Below are positions 25,164 to 36,667 of a stretch of 64,000 nt of DNA, one piece after another. Numbering within the stretch: position 1 is the first letter of the stretch; every line of letters begins with the position of its first letter. Both the position numbers and the translations under genes were made by a program. The notes under the pieces are model-generated. The model did no database searches and was not told the DNA's origin. It saw only the letters and a program-made list of their open reading frames with translations. This stretch comes from Volvox africanus (taxonomy: Eukaryota > Chlorophyta > Chlorophyceae > Chlamydomonadales > Volvocaceae): positions 1,922,001-1,986,000 of the forward strand of contig BSDZ01000021.1 of assembly GCA_030268105.1 (NCBI GenBank). The letters run 5' to 3'.

Positions 25164-25929
25164 ATTTTCCCGTCTCAATGGCTTCTCCTAGGAGGCGGAA
25201 GTCGTGATGCTTTGATCAGTTCGCAAGCGCATTGTGGTTTGGATCGTGATATTTGAACTTGCAATACATTTCTCTGTTACTAGACTTCATTAATGTAGGA
25301 CTGAAAGTGTTTTGGGACGTTCACTTCGGACTTTTAAGGACGCTCACTTGAATACCTATTAACGCTGATGTGTGGTCGGGGAGAGTGGCCAATCGATTCA
25401 ACTTTCGTGACCTTTGCTCGCTTCTTGCCATCTAAGTGTCAGATCTGGCTGCGTGTCCCATTACCATTCATCATGACAGCAGGTCCGATGCACTGATTAA
25501 TTCGCACCTGCACAACCTGGACGAGATGCCCAAGCCCATCTTCGGAATATGTAAATGCTTACATTCCTTCAGTGATCGCTTGTCGCTGTGTTAAGATATC
25601 AATGTGTATGTTCCCGCAAGTATATGGCGACTGTCTTCAGGATTTTCCCTTTATGCGACCGAAGGCATGGGTGAAACGCTGTTAATCAAAGCAATGCCCA
25701 CCACATCTGGCGATTACAGAAGTCAGTGTCCCAACCTCTCAACCCTATGGCCGCCCCCCAGGGTGTCGGTGCACCACCACACAGGACCTCCTGCAGCTGA
25801 TCATCGCACTGGCCCCCGCGGTGCTGCCCTTGGCCACTACAAAATCATTCCATCGGCCATCGTTCCCTCCACACCACGACAAATCTGCACGTCTGCTTGT
25901 CGTACGTCTTTGCGGTTAGTCAGCAGCGC
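25164..25929. other. Convergent intergenic region, PUKI / eL14
   Basis: 766 bp holding two 3' UTRs. Plus-strand TGTAA lies at 25550-25554, and TTACA near 25716 may serve eL14 on the minus strand. No gene seen. Confidence 0.5.
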
Positions 25930-27497
25930 TTACTTGGCCGATTTCTTAAGGTTGTTGAAGACCTTGCGAACGGCGCGGGACTTCTTGGCCTTTGCGACAG
26001 CAGCCTTGAAGCGGTCGAAATCCGTCATTTCAGACTTCGCAACCTGCTTGGCTAGCTTCTGGCCCCAAGACGACGCCTTGAATTTCGCAAGAACATCTGT
26101 ATAGGGAAAGGCGTAGGATGTACAAGTCAAAAAATGCGAATCGGGGCCAGTACTGAACCTTAAACGAACTGAACGTTCTTGATGGATAGGTGTTTCAACA
26201 AAAGGTGCGGCTGGCATTCCCAAAACTTTTGAGGTCTCAGCATCATTTTGACGTAGATGAGCAATAGACCAGCCCCCTAAGGTCGACCACCCTTGCGCGA
26301 TGCAAGTTTGCCAATTCCATCACCTGAGACCCCATAAAATCCCTTTGGGAACGCCTGTGTACGAATAGACCGACTGCGGTGTAGCTAGGATACTCGCACG
26401 GCATGTTTTGGAGGGGGATAAGAATGTGCAACACCTGAAGGGGTGGGCATGGCCTAATATCAGCCATGCTTTTCACCTGACGGCAGCCCTACGCCATAAC
26501 AGCATGACCAGGCAGGGTGCACAGCCGAACACTGCCACAGCGCGCTATCCGTTTCCACCCATACCCAAAAGAACGAGACAGCCCAACCAAAACTGAATCT
26601 GAATCGACGTGTGAATGAAATTTCAACCAGAACTGTGCCTTTGGCCGGGGTTATGTATGCATTGTATTTGTCGTCCATTCGAGACACCTGAAATGCCAGT
26701 AGGCATTTTCTGTAGCCGAATCTGACCAACTAGACCAGTACCTCTACCGTGCTGCGGCCCAGCACCGTTAATGAAAACCTGGTGCTTCCCCCCGGCTTGG
26801 TATACCCAAATCATTGCCCCACAACTCTCCAGAAACATAAGAGCATGCTATCCAGTATAGGTTTTATTACCCGTTCTTTACCAAGCCCCGCAGCCTTGCC
26901 GTGCCATAGGTTCCCATTACGCTTACAAGTTGGCCGCTTGCTGCCAAGTCCCTGCTCGAGAGCATCTCTCGCCAGGTTCCTATATTTAGAATGCTTTCCA
27001 ATGGCCAGTCTGTCGAAAACATTTCCAGCCTTTGTCGTGACCAATTGCATACAACCATCCAACCATTTTTCCCGAAGCCACAAGGTAAACTTACCAGCCT
27101 CAGCAAGGGCCTTCTTCAGATCCTTCTTCGGCGCATGACGCTTAATATCCACCTTAAAGTCTGTAAGCGCCAAGCGCTTAAAGTTTACCACGCGGCGCTC
27201 CTGTTCGGGGAAGTCCACCAGAGCCTACAAACGGCAATGGAGATGGCATAATTTTAACCTAACGTAGGGAAAGTCCTTTTCTAGCTGGATATAAAGCTGA
27301 AGGCGGCCAAAGTGGCGGCCGGGAGGCAAGGCGGCTCTGGTATGTCCCTAACACCTAAATATTAATGATACATTTATCGAATAAGAACGCACCCTGTTCT
27401 GGTCAATGACATCAGTGATGACCACCAGCTTGCCGAACTCGGGCCCGTAGTTGATGAGGGCCACGCGACCAATCTCAACGTAGCGCTTGAATGGCAT
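25930..27497 (-). CDS. RPL14: 60S ribosomal protein eL14
   Basis: Three exons, 27497-27393, 27224-27095 and 26096-25930, give 133 aa, the usual plant length. The start [20 protein letters not shown] is the standard eL14 N-terminus, with the KOW-like [18 protein letters not shown] strand and the VIDQNR-ALVD junction at the first intron. The second exon ends [11 protein letters not shown]; the third has [12 protein letters not shown] and the diagnostic [18 protein letters not shown]. It is a structural component of the large cytosolic ribosomal subunit. Intron 2 is nearly 1 kb, long for such a small gene, but I see no gene inside it. It sits head-to-head with CCDC39, 308 bp apart. Confidence 0.96.
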
Positions 27498-27805
27498 CTT
27501 TTCAGGCGCTAGCAAAGCGGCACAGCCAAGTGAGAGGGCCAACCTGGGAAAGTTCCAGCTCTTTGGAGAGCGCTCAGTTGCGACCCGCCGTACTCCAAGT
27601 ACGGTTGCAGTGGAAACAACGAGACTGAGCCTCACCGATTGCTGTTACAGGCAAAGATAAAAAACAATACGAACTTATGCTCTAATGCTTAGATTTTTCC
27701 TTTCATAACTTTTTCGCGGACCTTTTTTCTAAGCGTCGTGGGCACAACGACAGGGGTAGTTTGCTGTTTTGGGGCCGTGCTGCCCCTGGCAGTCTAAAGT
27801 TATCA
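27498..27805. promoter_or_regulatory. Head-to-head intergenic region, eL14 / CCDC39
   Basis: Only 308 bp separate the two start codons, so this is probably a bidirectional promoter shared by a ribosomal protein gene and a cilium gene. The middle is T/A-rich; no named element is recognised. Confidence 0.5.
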
Positions 27806-30800
27806 ATGGCTAATATCGACCCTTATCGCGCGGACGGTACGTAAACGAGCATGCACCTTGTGTAGAATGGACCCTGAAATTCTTCGTTGTGCCCTGTATA
27901 ATGCCTTTTCAGAGGAGCTGGGTGATGATGAAGAGGAGGTGGACATGTCATTCCTGCCGCCCTTTGCGCGGGGGACGGACAATGAGAAGCTCTATGTGGA
28001 AAACGCGGTATGGCAAAAGCGCACGACTCGTCCGGTACTAGTAGCCAAGATACTGTTCAAGCCACGTCTTTGGCGATGTGTGTAGAAACTCGAGCGGAGG
28101 CTTGAGCGGACGGACCGCGCGCTGGAGCAGAACATGGACAGGCTGCACATCATGGACGAGCACTTGAAAAATGTCCAACAGGAGCTGAAGTACACACAAA
28201 CTAGGGTATGGGCTCGTTACTTTCAGCTTGTGATACCAGCGGCGGAAAGTCTTTCTTCCTGCATGAGACACGACAAAGGGGTGGCATATGGGTGACATCT
28301 CCCCGGCCTACCCTTCTTTCATTGTTCGTGGTATGCTGACTGCAACCATTACACTGGTACAGGTGGAGGCAAAGAATAAGGAAATTGAAAGCGAGAAACA
28401 CCTCACTTCCATGGCGGAACGTGAAGCGGTGAGTGGGGACTTGAGCGGATCAGCCCGTGTGCCTGGGGCATCTGCATTCTGAAGACGGATTAAGAACGTC
28501 CCTCCTTACATGGGATGTCTGATCATACCTAAATCATGCATGCTAGTCCTGTTCTATCCTCCAAACCTGCTCATTCCTGGCTTTCCTGCTATGTCACCTG
28601 TGCGTCTATAGAGCCGTATCCGTAAGGACGTGACTAAGATGACGAACGAACGCGCTGAGCTGGCGGACAAGATTAACAGCCTGCAGAATCAGATTTATAA
28701 GAACAGCGAGAAGCTGGACCAGTTTAAAATGTTAATGAACTGGAATCAGGAGGAGCTGGAGCAGTGGGCCCTGGCGGAGCGGCAAAAGGTGCATGGCTTA
28801 GTATTCCGGGAAAGCGTGAAAAATGCTTTGGAGGGGTAACATTGGTCACGCATGGGACGCAAAATGAGTACATAAGTAATGTGGGTCACGAAAAGATAAA
28901 GGAAGGGAAGGGTTAGGATGTCCAGCAGGGCTGCAGATAAGGCCCTGGTGCTCAAGCAGGATTTGGCGTCCTATGGGATCCCAAGTAATAGCCTTAGATC
29001 CGCCTAACGGGGCCCTATCTTGTCAAAGGGATTAAAACGAGCGCAAGACAGGCAGCTCACTGGATTCCTACAGGAACTGGATCCAGGCTCTAAAGTTGCA
29101 GCTCGGTTTAATGGCTAGGTTGTGTCAGTGGTTGTGCCAACCTAAGCGAGCTTTTAGGCGTGGGGAGTTCTCCGCCCGGCAACAGCAATGAGGAAAAGCA
29201 GCCGCAAGGAGTTAACCGTGCACTCACAGCATTCGGCCTAGCCAGTTGCAGAATTTGCTTCGATGAGACATCACGGTGCCTGTTCCGACGGGAGCAGAAG
29301 CAGGAACAGGAACGCAGATCCAGCAGCAGATCAGGGACCCGATATCGATCGAGTCGTTGCGGCACCATCTCATGCTGTGCCAAAGAAGCCAGAAAGCGTG
29401 GGGACCTATTGCCAGCCGGGAATGGCTCCCTACAGCCGCGGCAGCAGTGGCGCCTGCAAACAGACTCTTCCGTCCATTGTGCTGCTGCCGGAGTCCTGGA
29501 CTGAGAATGAAGGCTCCTGGCGGCCCTGCCCGGGGCGACGCGCCATGGCCTGCTTGTAATCGTACGCAAAACGAATGCAGCATTTGGGCCTTATGCTCAT
29601 GCTCCAGCGGCGCTGACTGCCAGGGTGGTCTAAGCCCTGGACGGCGAGCTAAGAGGGCATATCCAGCTGGGAGCATTGTTCTGCCGGGTCCAATCCGCCT
29701 GCGACCTCTTGATGGGGTGTGTAGTAAATATTGCTAGGGGATAAGGACAATGCAAGAACCATACCGGGGATGGTGCTGGTACTGCCGGAGAGATGCATTT
29801 GCCACTATGGCTGGCTGCCCGTGCTTAGCGGAAGCATGCGTGTAATCCACGTACGAGGTACGCCCGCGATGAGAAGCACCTCACATGGGCAAACCAATAT
29901 GGTCGCCGCTTCTGCAGGCTGAAGATAATGCGGCGCTGGAGAAGTACCGCCACGCGGATGACGCCAAGGTCAAGGAGCTGACGCTGCAGCTGGAGAGGGT
30001 CAGCAAGCAGGTGCGTTATAATGCACCGGCACGATCTCCAGTAAAGTCAAGTTTGACGGAGAAGTGTACAAAAGGGAATTACAAAGCGAACCAAAGTGGC
30101 ATGAAACATGAAATGCGCTGGGTACCTGCGTTACACGTCTCGTGTCACCATTCTTACAAGACTGATAGTGTTCGTTTCAACTCCCTTCCGCACCTTTCCC
30201 ATGTACGCCTTATTCTCCTCATCTACAAATTCAAAGGTGGTGGGTCGCAAGGACGAGCTGGAGTCGGAGGTGGTGGAAACACAGGCGGCGCAGATCCAGC
30301 TGGACAAGGCTGCGGAGGACTTCCGCAAGCTGCATATAGAGCGGCAGGATCTCATCCGGCAATGGGAGGAGGCGGTGGAGGCCATGCGTCACCGCGACGC
30401 CGCCATTGCCGCCGCCTCGGAGCAATTTGCTCTGCAGAAGGAGGTGCTGCGGGAGCGTAAGCGGGAGCTCGATGCACAGGCGCGCTTCCTTGAGAATGAG
30501 GTGCTCAACACCAAGGAGGCTGACGCCCGGGTGGCGTACTACGAGCGGGAAGTGGTAAGTGTACTTGGGAGAAACTGCATGGCGAAGGGAGGTTGGCATG
30601 ACATGTTCGGCTCTGAAACGATGGTGGAAAGCTACCATGTATTAATTATCTGGCCTTCTGCCTGATCTGCGAGGGGGCGGTGTGTTGGGGTGCTGCCAGG
30701 TCCAGGTTCCGCTTACGTGTATACGTGTATACTGACCTGTACTGGTATTTGCCCCTTCCGCTGGCTCCCTGACCCACATTTAGAACTCTAAACTCAAGCT

Positions 30801-33800
30801 CATTCGATCCCCGAGCTCCTTTCTTACCCATCCCTTGTCCATCACCTTGTTCTACAGGCCAAGCAGCGCGATGTGCTGTCCCGGGAACAGTCTCGCCAAG
30901 AGGAGCTAGCCAACCAGGTGGAGCTAATTAAGGCCACACTATCCAAGGCAGCCACGGAGTTGGCGCAGCGTACTGCGGAGAACAAGGGCGCGAGGGAGGA
31001 GCTAGACCAGAAGCGGTGAGGGAAGGGGATACAGGGGCTGTGGGTGACAGACTGCGGCTGGAGGGTGCACAAACAAGGGTTGAGAGGGTAATAACATGGA
31101 TTTGACGGCTGTCAAGGGTATAAAGTCGCACACAGATCACACTCTTTTTTTACTGTATCTGTGTGCTTGTCGAAACCCCTATACCCTTGGCTATGTTGCG
31201 TGCATCGCTCCGGAACTTTATCCCATCTTTATCCCTTTCCACGCTGATGTCATGCAGTCAAAAGCTCGATGCCGCCCGCAAGCGATTCGCGGTGCTGAAG
31301 CGCAAACTGGAGAACGAGTTCTCCAATCTGGACTCCATGGAGGCTAAGGTGGGGCGAGGGAGGGGCAGGGGTAGGAAAGCGGCAGGCCGAGAAGGCGCAA
31401 AGGGAGGTGTACGTCAGAATTGTGCGGAGAAGCGGACTCTGGGAGTGGGCTGTAAGGAATGGGACGGGAGGGGCAGGAGAGGGCAGGGTTTATGTGTCAT
31501 CCTGTTATGTTGAAGCCGCTCAATTTCGGGGATCCTTTTCGGGGCTGCCCGGTCCTTTCCAAGCAATTCCTGTAGGAAATCCATCGTGTACATAGATCGG
31601 CTGCGTACTTCTGACACACAACCTTGTCCCGCTCCCTCCCTGATCATCATCTCCTGCCGCTCAGGCTGCGGAATTGGAGGCCCTCCGCAAGAGCGAAGAA
31701 GCCCGTCTTAAGGGAGTCCTGAAGGAGCATGAGCTGCTCAAGAAGGAGCAGTATAAGAGGAGCCAGGTGCTGTTCGAGCTTCGGACCAAGGAGCGAGAAC
31801 TCATCAGCGAAATCAGGTGAACGTGTGGAAAGTCGTAGGAACTTATGGGCGCAGAGGAAACCGGAAAAGAGGAGGCAGAGGAGGGGGGGTTTGACATTAT
31901 GTACTGGTCGACGTAACACCGCTCTTGCCGCCGGGTAATATTACACGTTCCGCTTGCGGCCCAACCAACGCCAATGCCAAACAACCCTGGCCGCTTTCCC
32001 ACGCTCTCCCCATCTCTTCTCAGCGGAGGCCAAGGCCAGAACAAGAACCTGGCAGCACGCATTCACACCTTGGATGAGCAAGTCGTACGTCAACAGGAAC
32101 TGCTTTACAACGTGGAGTTCCAGTTGCAACAGATGGAGCGCAAGGTGGCCCGCGCAGGCGGTGTGCGCAGTGAGGAGGAGACTCGGGCGCTTAACGCGCG
32201 CATCGAGAAGCTTACATCCATCCTTGATAGCGTGTGTCAGGAGCACAGCATGCTTATGGAACAGGTCAAACGTGCAGAGGAGGACCTGCTCGCGGCGCGT
32301 CGCACGAATGGGGCACTGCGGGCGGACAAGGCTAAGCTGGATGAGACCATCTCCACGTTGAAATTGGAAAACGACATGGTTGCCCGACAGGTGGGGAAGG
32401 ATTGCGGGAACCAGAAGGGCACACAGACCGAACCCGATACACTTACCTGTCGGAAGTTTGTTTGCTCTCACTAGACTCTCTTCAGGCCACTTTTACCAGC
32501 GGCAACGAACTCCGGCCTGCTGCGGAATGCGGAATGCAACAATTTATTCAACCACAACCAACTGACAGAACCTACACCCTTATTGTCTGTCGTCCCACAC
32601 CATCGCGCCCCCCCATGGACAGGTCAAAGCTGCCGTGGAAGCTCGTGAGAAGGCGCTGGTGGACCATGACGTGTTGGCGCTGGAGGTGAAGCGGCTGCGA
32701 GATATCTTGGCTGCGCACGCCGACGAGGTGTTCAGTCTGGAGAACCGCAAGGCCCAACTGGCATTGTCCATGGAGGAGCGAAAGCAGGAGGTGGAGGTGC
32801 ACAGGTAATGGCGGTGAAAGGGATGAGCGGCTGTGATTTGTGTCAGAAGCCTTGGGAAGCGGGGCCTTTGCAGGGAATGGAACTGGGATTGTTTGCCCAG
32901 CATCATAATTTTAAAAATCATCGACATAATGCTGGTACTTGGGGAAAGCAGCACAATTCTTCGCTTGCTGGCGGGCATCTGCATCTCCGTGCATGCACTG
33001 TGCTTAAAGCGTGCGTCTCTCTGCCCCCCACCGGTTCCATTGCATTTGTGCGCTTTTCCACCCCGCCGCCCGTGCAGGGACGGCCTCCGTGCGGAGCTGC
33101 GCTTGCTGCGTGAGGATGTGCACCGGATCACACTGGAGCTCAAGGAGCGGTTGTTACGCTGCGAGAAGTTGCAGGCCAAGTTTGAGATTATGTCGGCCAA
33201 GAATCGGGGGGCCGCGGAAGAGGACGGCGAGGAGCGGACGCAGGTGCATGCTGCGTGCGTGTCTGTGTGAATGTGTTTACTTGGCCCAAGGGCCAAACGG
33301 CAAAAAGAGCGTAACGGCAGGTATCCGAAAAGGAGAAAAATTAGAAGCGAGGCAGGTACAGCAGTGCACTCGAAGAGTTCCAAGAAGCGAAGGCGTGTCA
33401 GGGCGACATTGTCAGAACAAGCATGTGCAAGTCGCTGAACACATCAATACAAAAGGACGGTAATGATGTTGCCAGGGGCAGGTCATGTCAGGGGAAATTA
33501 CCGGATGGATTGGCACCGCCGCCCTCAAGGGCCCATGCTGAAGCGCATGTTTGCCTAGTGCCTCTCGAGGCGAGCCTTCGGTCCCCCTCCCTGATCTGCC
33601 TGTTGCACAAGTGGCAGGTACATAATGCATGGGTGACCGTACAGCAGACTCTCAGTCTTCGAGCATCTTGAAGGCCGCCGTCTAATACCAAACACATGAC
33701 ACAAAAGCGTCGCGAGTTCTCCTCCCTTGTTATTGAAGGGCAACGTTGCTCACGTGATTGATGCCTCTTTTGCCGCCCCTACAGGCCTATTTCGTGATCA

Positions 33801-35511
33801 AGGCAGCCCAGGAGCGTGAGGCGCTGCAGCGGGAGGGCGATGACCTGGATGCCCGAATTCGGGTGGCAGAGAAGGAGGTGGCAGCCCTGGAGGCTACATT
33901 GGCGCAGCTCATGGCCTGCAACACAAACTTCTCGCAGTCTTACAAGAAGGTAAGCTGGTGCCTAGCTACGGAGTGTCTAGGCACAGGTCTGGTCGGGTGC
34001 TGTGCCCTTGGGAACACGTGAGAAAGAGGAAAGGGGTATCGCTTGCGGGGATGCATATCGTCACGGACGTCCATCAACCTGGCATAAGGAGCCACCTGAT
34101 AAATGAGGTGGTCTTTCCATTATTTGGAAGCATAAAAAAGGCATGCTCGTGCGGGCCACTGTCATCTGTCATCCTGGGGTGGATTTGTCCTATGTTGGAC
34201 ACGGCCTGTCACAATTTTGTATCCCCGACGCACATACCGCAGGTCAGCAGCAAAGAGGCCTTTGAGGAGCGCTCGGTCCTGCGTGAAAAGCTGGACAAGG
34301 CCTATGATAAGCTGAAGGCACGGCGGGCGGACGAAGCGGCCATTGCTGGAGATATCCAGGTGGGCACCTGTCGTGCAAATGTAGGACCCCGCCGTCGCTT
34401 AGATGGACGCTTGCAACCGGTACTCAGGAAAGGATACTGCATGTTGCCTTCTCGCTTTATAAAGACAGAATCACTCACATATGCTTTAGGCGCTGTTGGA
34501 TTGACCGTAGCTTAGGTGTACGCTGTTCCATCGTTTTGGTTGCAGGAATTTGTTTAGAGTTTGCTGCCGTGTGGGCCCCTTTCCTCGTTCGCAGGTAGCA
34601 GAGTCTCGACTCAATAATCTGGCACAGGAGCAGCGATCGCTACAAGGATTGGTGGACGATATGTCACGGCGCAAGACGGAGGCGGTGGGTGTGCTGGGAA
34701 CGCCACACGTGGGTTGGCGTCGCAACGGATTGTAAACGTTACGAGCCCAGCTTGCGTTAGCTGTATGCTCAAGAATCTTGAAGCCGCAACCCCAATCCTT
34801 TGATATTGCGTAGAACTTTGCATGGGCATTACACATTTCTTGTCTGATTTTTGTTTGCATTATTTCCAAAGGTGCGACAACTTGATGAGCAGCGTGATAA
34901 GCTGCAGCGCGCTTTGGCACGCACGGACCGGCTGCGGAACAAGCTGGGCATTGCCAACTCACCGCAGGGACAGGACATTGAGCTGTCCGAGGTAAGAGAT
35001 GCTGCGCGGCCCGCCTACGATCGTTCTTCAGTGCCTTTTGTGTCGATGTCAGTGTCGATTTCTGGGATGCGCAGGGGTTGGGATCGCAGAGCCACTTTGA
35101 ATGCACCTTTCGTTGGCCTTCCTGAGCTAACTAATCCAACCGGGCAATGAGCGGCAGGTTGCCCTCGACTGCGACTTATCCTTCAACCTCTCCTTGGCGC
35201 CCTACCAGGTCCGCGACGTTACACGCGCCATGCTGTTGGAGCTGAAGGCGCTCGCAGCCTCCAACCCCGGTATAGGAATCCTGGAGGCCTGCGAGGCGGC
35301 GGGCATCAGACTGCCATCGGGCAACAGCACACCACCGTCAGCGTCTGGCAGTCGGCCTGTGTCAGCGGCCCGGTCGCAAGGGAGCGTGGGCAGTGGTCGC
35401 AGTGGCAGCACTGGACATCGGGGCCACGGTTCACGCTTTGGAGACCGGCCAGGGAGTGGGTTGCGGGGGGGCCAACCCGCGGTACGGACAATCCAGCTGG
35501 GAGCTTCGTGA
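27806..35511 (+). CDS. CCDC39: CCDC39 / FAP59, axonemal 96-nm ruler coiled-coil protein
   Basis: Eighteen exons chain in perfect phase: 27806-27836, 27913-28007, 28086-28205, 28363-28428, 28612-28788, 29918-30010, 30237-30554, 30858-31015, 31258-31348, 31665-31816, 32024-32390, 32623-32804, 33078-33243, 33785-33949, 34243-34359, 34595-34684, 34872-34991 and 35158-35511, giving 953 aa (human 941). With CCDC40 the protein forms the filament that sets the 96-nm axonemal repeat and places inner dynein arms and radial spokes. Seen: almost continuous coiled coil from about residue 40 to 870; conserved blocks [51 protein letters not shown] and [16 protein letters not shown]; then a Ser/Gly/Arg-rich tail. 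Identification is by alignment of these blocks in order. The longest intron is 28789-29917. Confidence 0.96.
28789..29917 (+). other. Long intron 5 of CCDC39 with a GC-rich core
   Basis: 1129 bp. The part from about 29100 to 29740 is richer in G+C than the flanks and is open on both strands over 150 codons, but the readings share no motif with a known family. The flanking exons join in frame (ALAERQK / [10 protein letters not shown]), so this segment is not needed for CCDC39. Confidence 0.45.
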
Positions 35512-36667
35512 AACGTGGAGCCCTATCGTGTGGGTATGTAACAGGTTTACCCGCAATTTGCCGAGGTCGCTTGAGCGCGGGTGGGCTGTACCATGTCATT
35601 TAAGAGTGTATGTATGCCTAGCAGGATTGGGAGAACCTGAGGCAGGCGAGGCGTAGCCCGCGCACGGTCCTAGTTAGGTATTAATACTGTTAAGGATGGA
35701 TGCGGCAGTTCATAATACAATTCCTACATAGGTGGACAAGCACTAGGTTAACAAATGGCGCAACTATGAACCTATGGCCTCTACGATTCTAAATCGCTTG
35801 CACGTCGCGTGACATCCGTCCATGCTTGCAACGACAGCTTTAAAGTTACACATAATGTTCGTAAATGGTGGCTCACTCGACTGACGAGTGATTTTGTTGT
35901 TGTCACAGTGCTCCGTACATGTGATGTGGAGAATTTCGAACAATGACCCTTGTGACTCAAAAAGTCCCTGAGTACCAACACATGTAATACCATGTACGTT
36001 CCTTTCCGCGGACATCCCCAATCATTGCACACTTTATGAGGCATAATAGCCCATAAATGCACGAGCTGTACATATTACATGTACATCGCAAGCTGTATAG
36101 ATTGGTCCAAATAACTAACCAGTGCTCTCCCCATATCTGCCGGCAGGATCTCCCACAAAAAGCCACATCAGGCGGCTACACCATGCATAATGCTCTACAG
36201 TAAAACACTCGTGTTGTGAAAGTCACATCGGGACTGGACACTCCTAGTCACACGCTATCGCACCGGAACCCATAGGCCATAATTCGGTCGAAATTCTACA
36301 GCAGCGCCATTTGCGTGCGCGCTCATACCATGGGTTACAGTGACTTGTTCATGCTCATATGCAACGCCCACACATGCTTTCGTCACCTCACATTTGAGGA
36401 AATGTGCATGCTTCTATGCAACGGCCCACGCTACACATAATCCGTCCACTTCCTTGGTACCCGTGGAATCGTCGCACTAAAAGCTACCGAGATTCTTCCC
36501 TGCTCAATTAACCACTAGGTCATCGGATGTGTAAGCAGTACGAATCACCACCTGGCTCTACTCGGCCAAGGCCGTTCCCATCTGTTCAACAACGGCCAAG
36601 GACAACAATCATGGTGTCGCACCAGGCCACTTATGCCTATGAAGGTATCCGGCTGGAAATCTAACTT
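35512..36667. other. Convergent intergenic region, CCDC39 / PP4R3
   Basis: 1156 bp with no coding signal on either strand. A TGTAA occurs 26 nt after the CCDC39 stop (35537-35541), and TTACA near 36333 could be the minus-strand signal of the PP4R3 gene. Confidence 0.5.

Noticed and set aside
29108..29737. Nested gene or retroelement in the CCDC39 intron
   Set aside because: No integrase, reverse transcriptase or other motif could be read on either strand.
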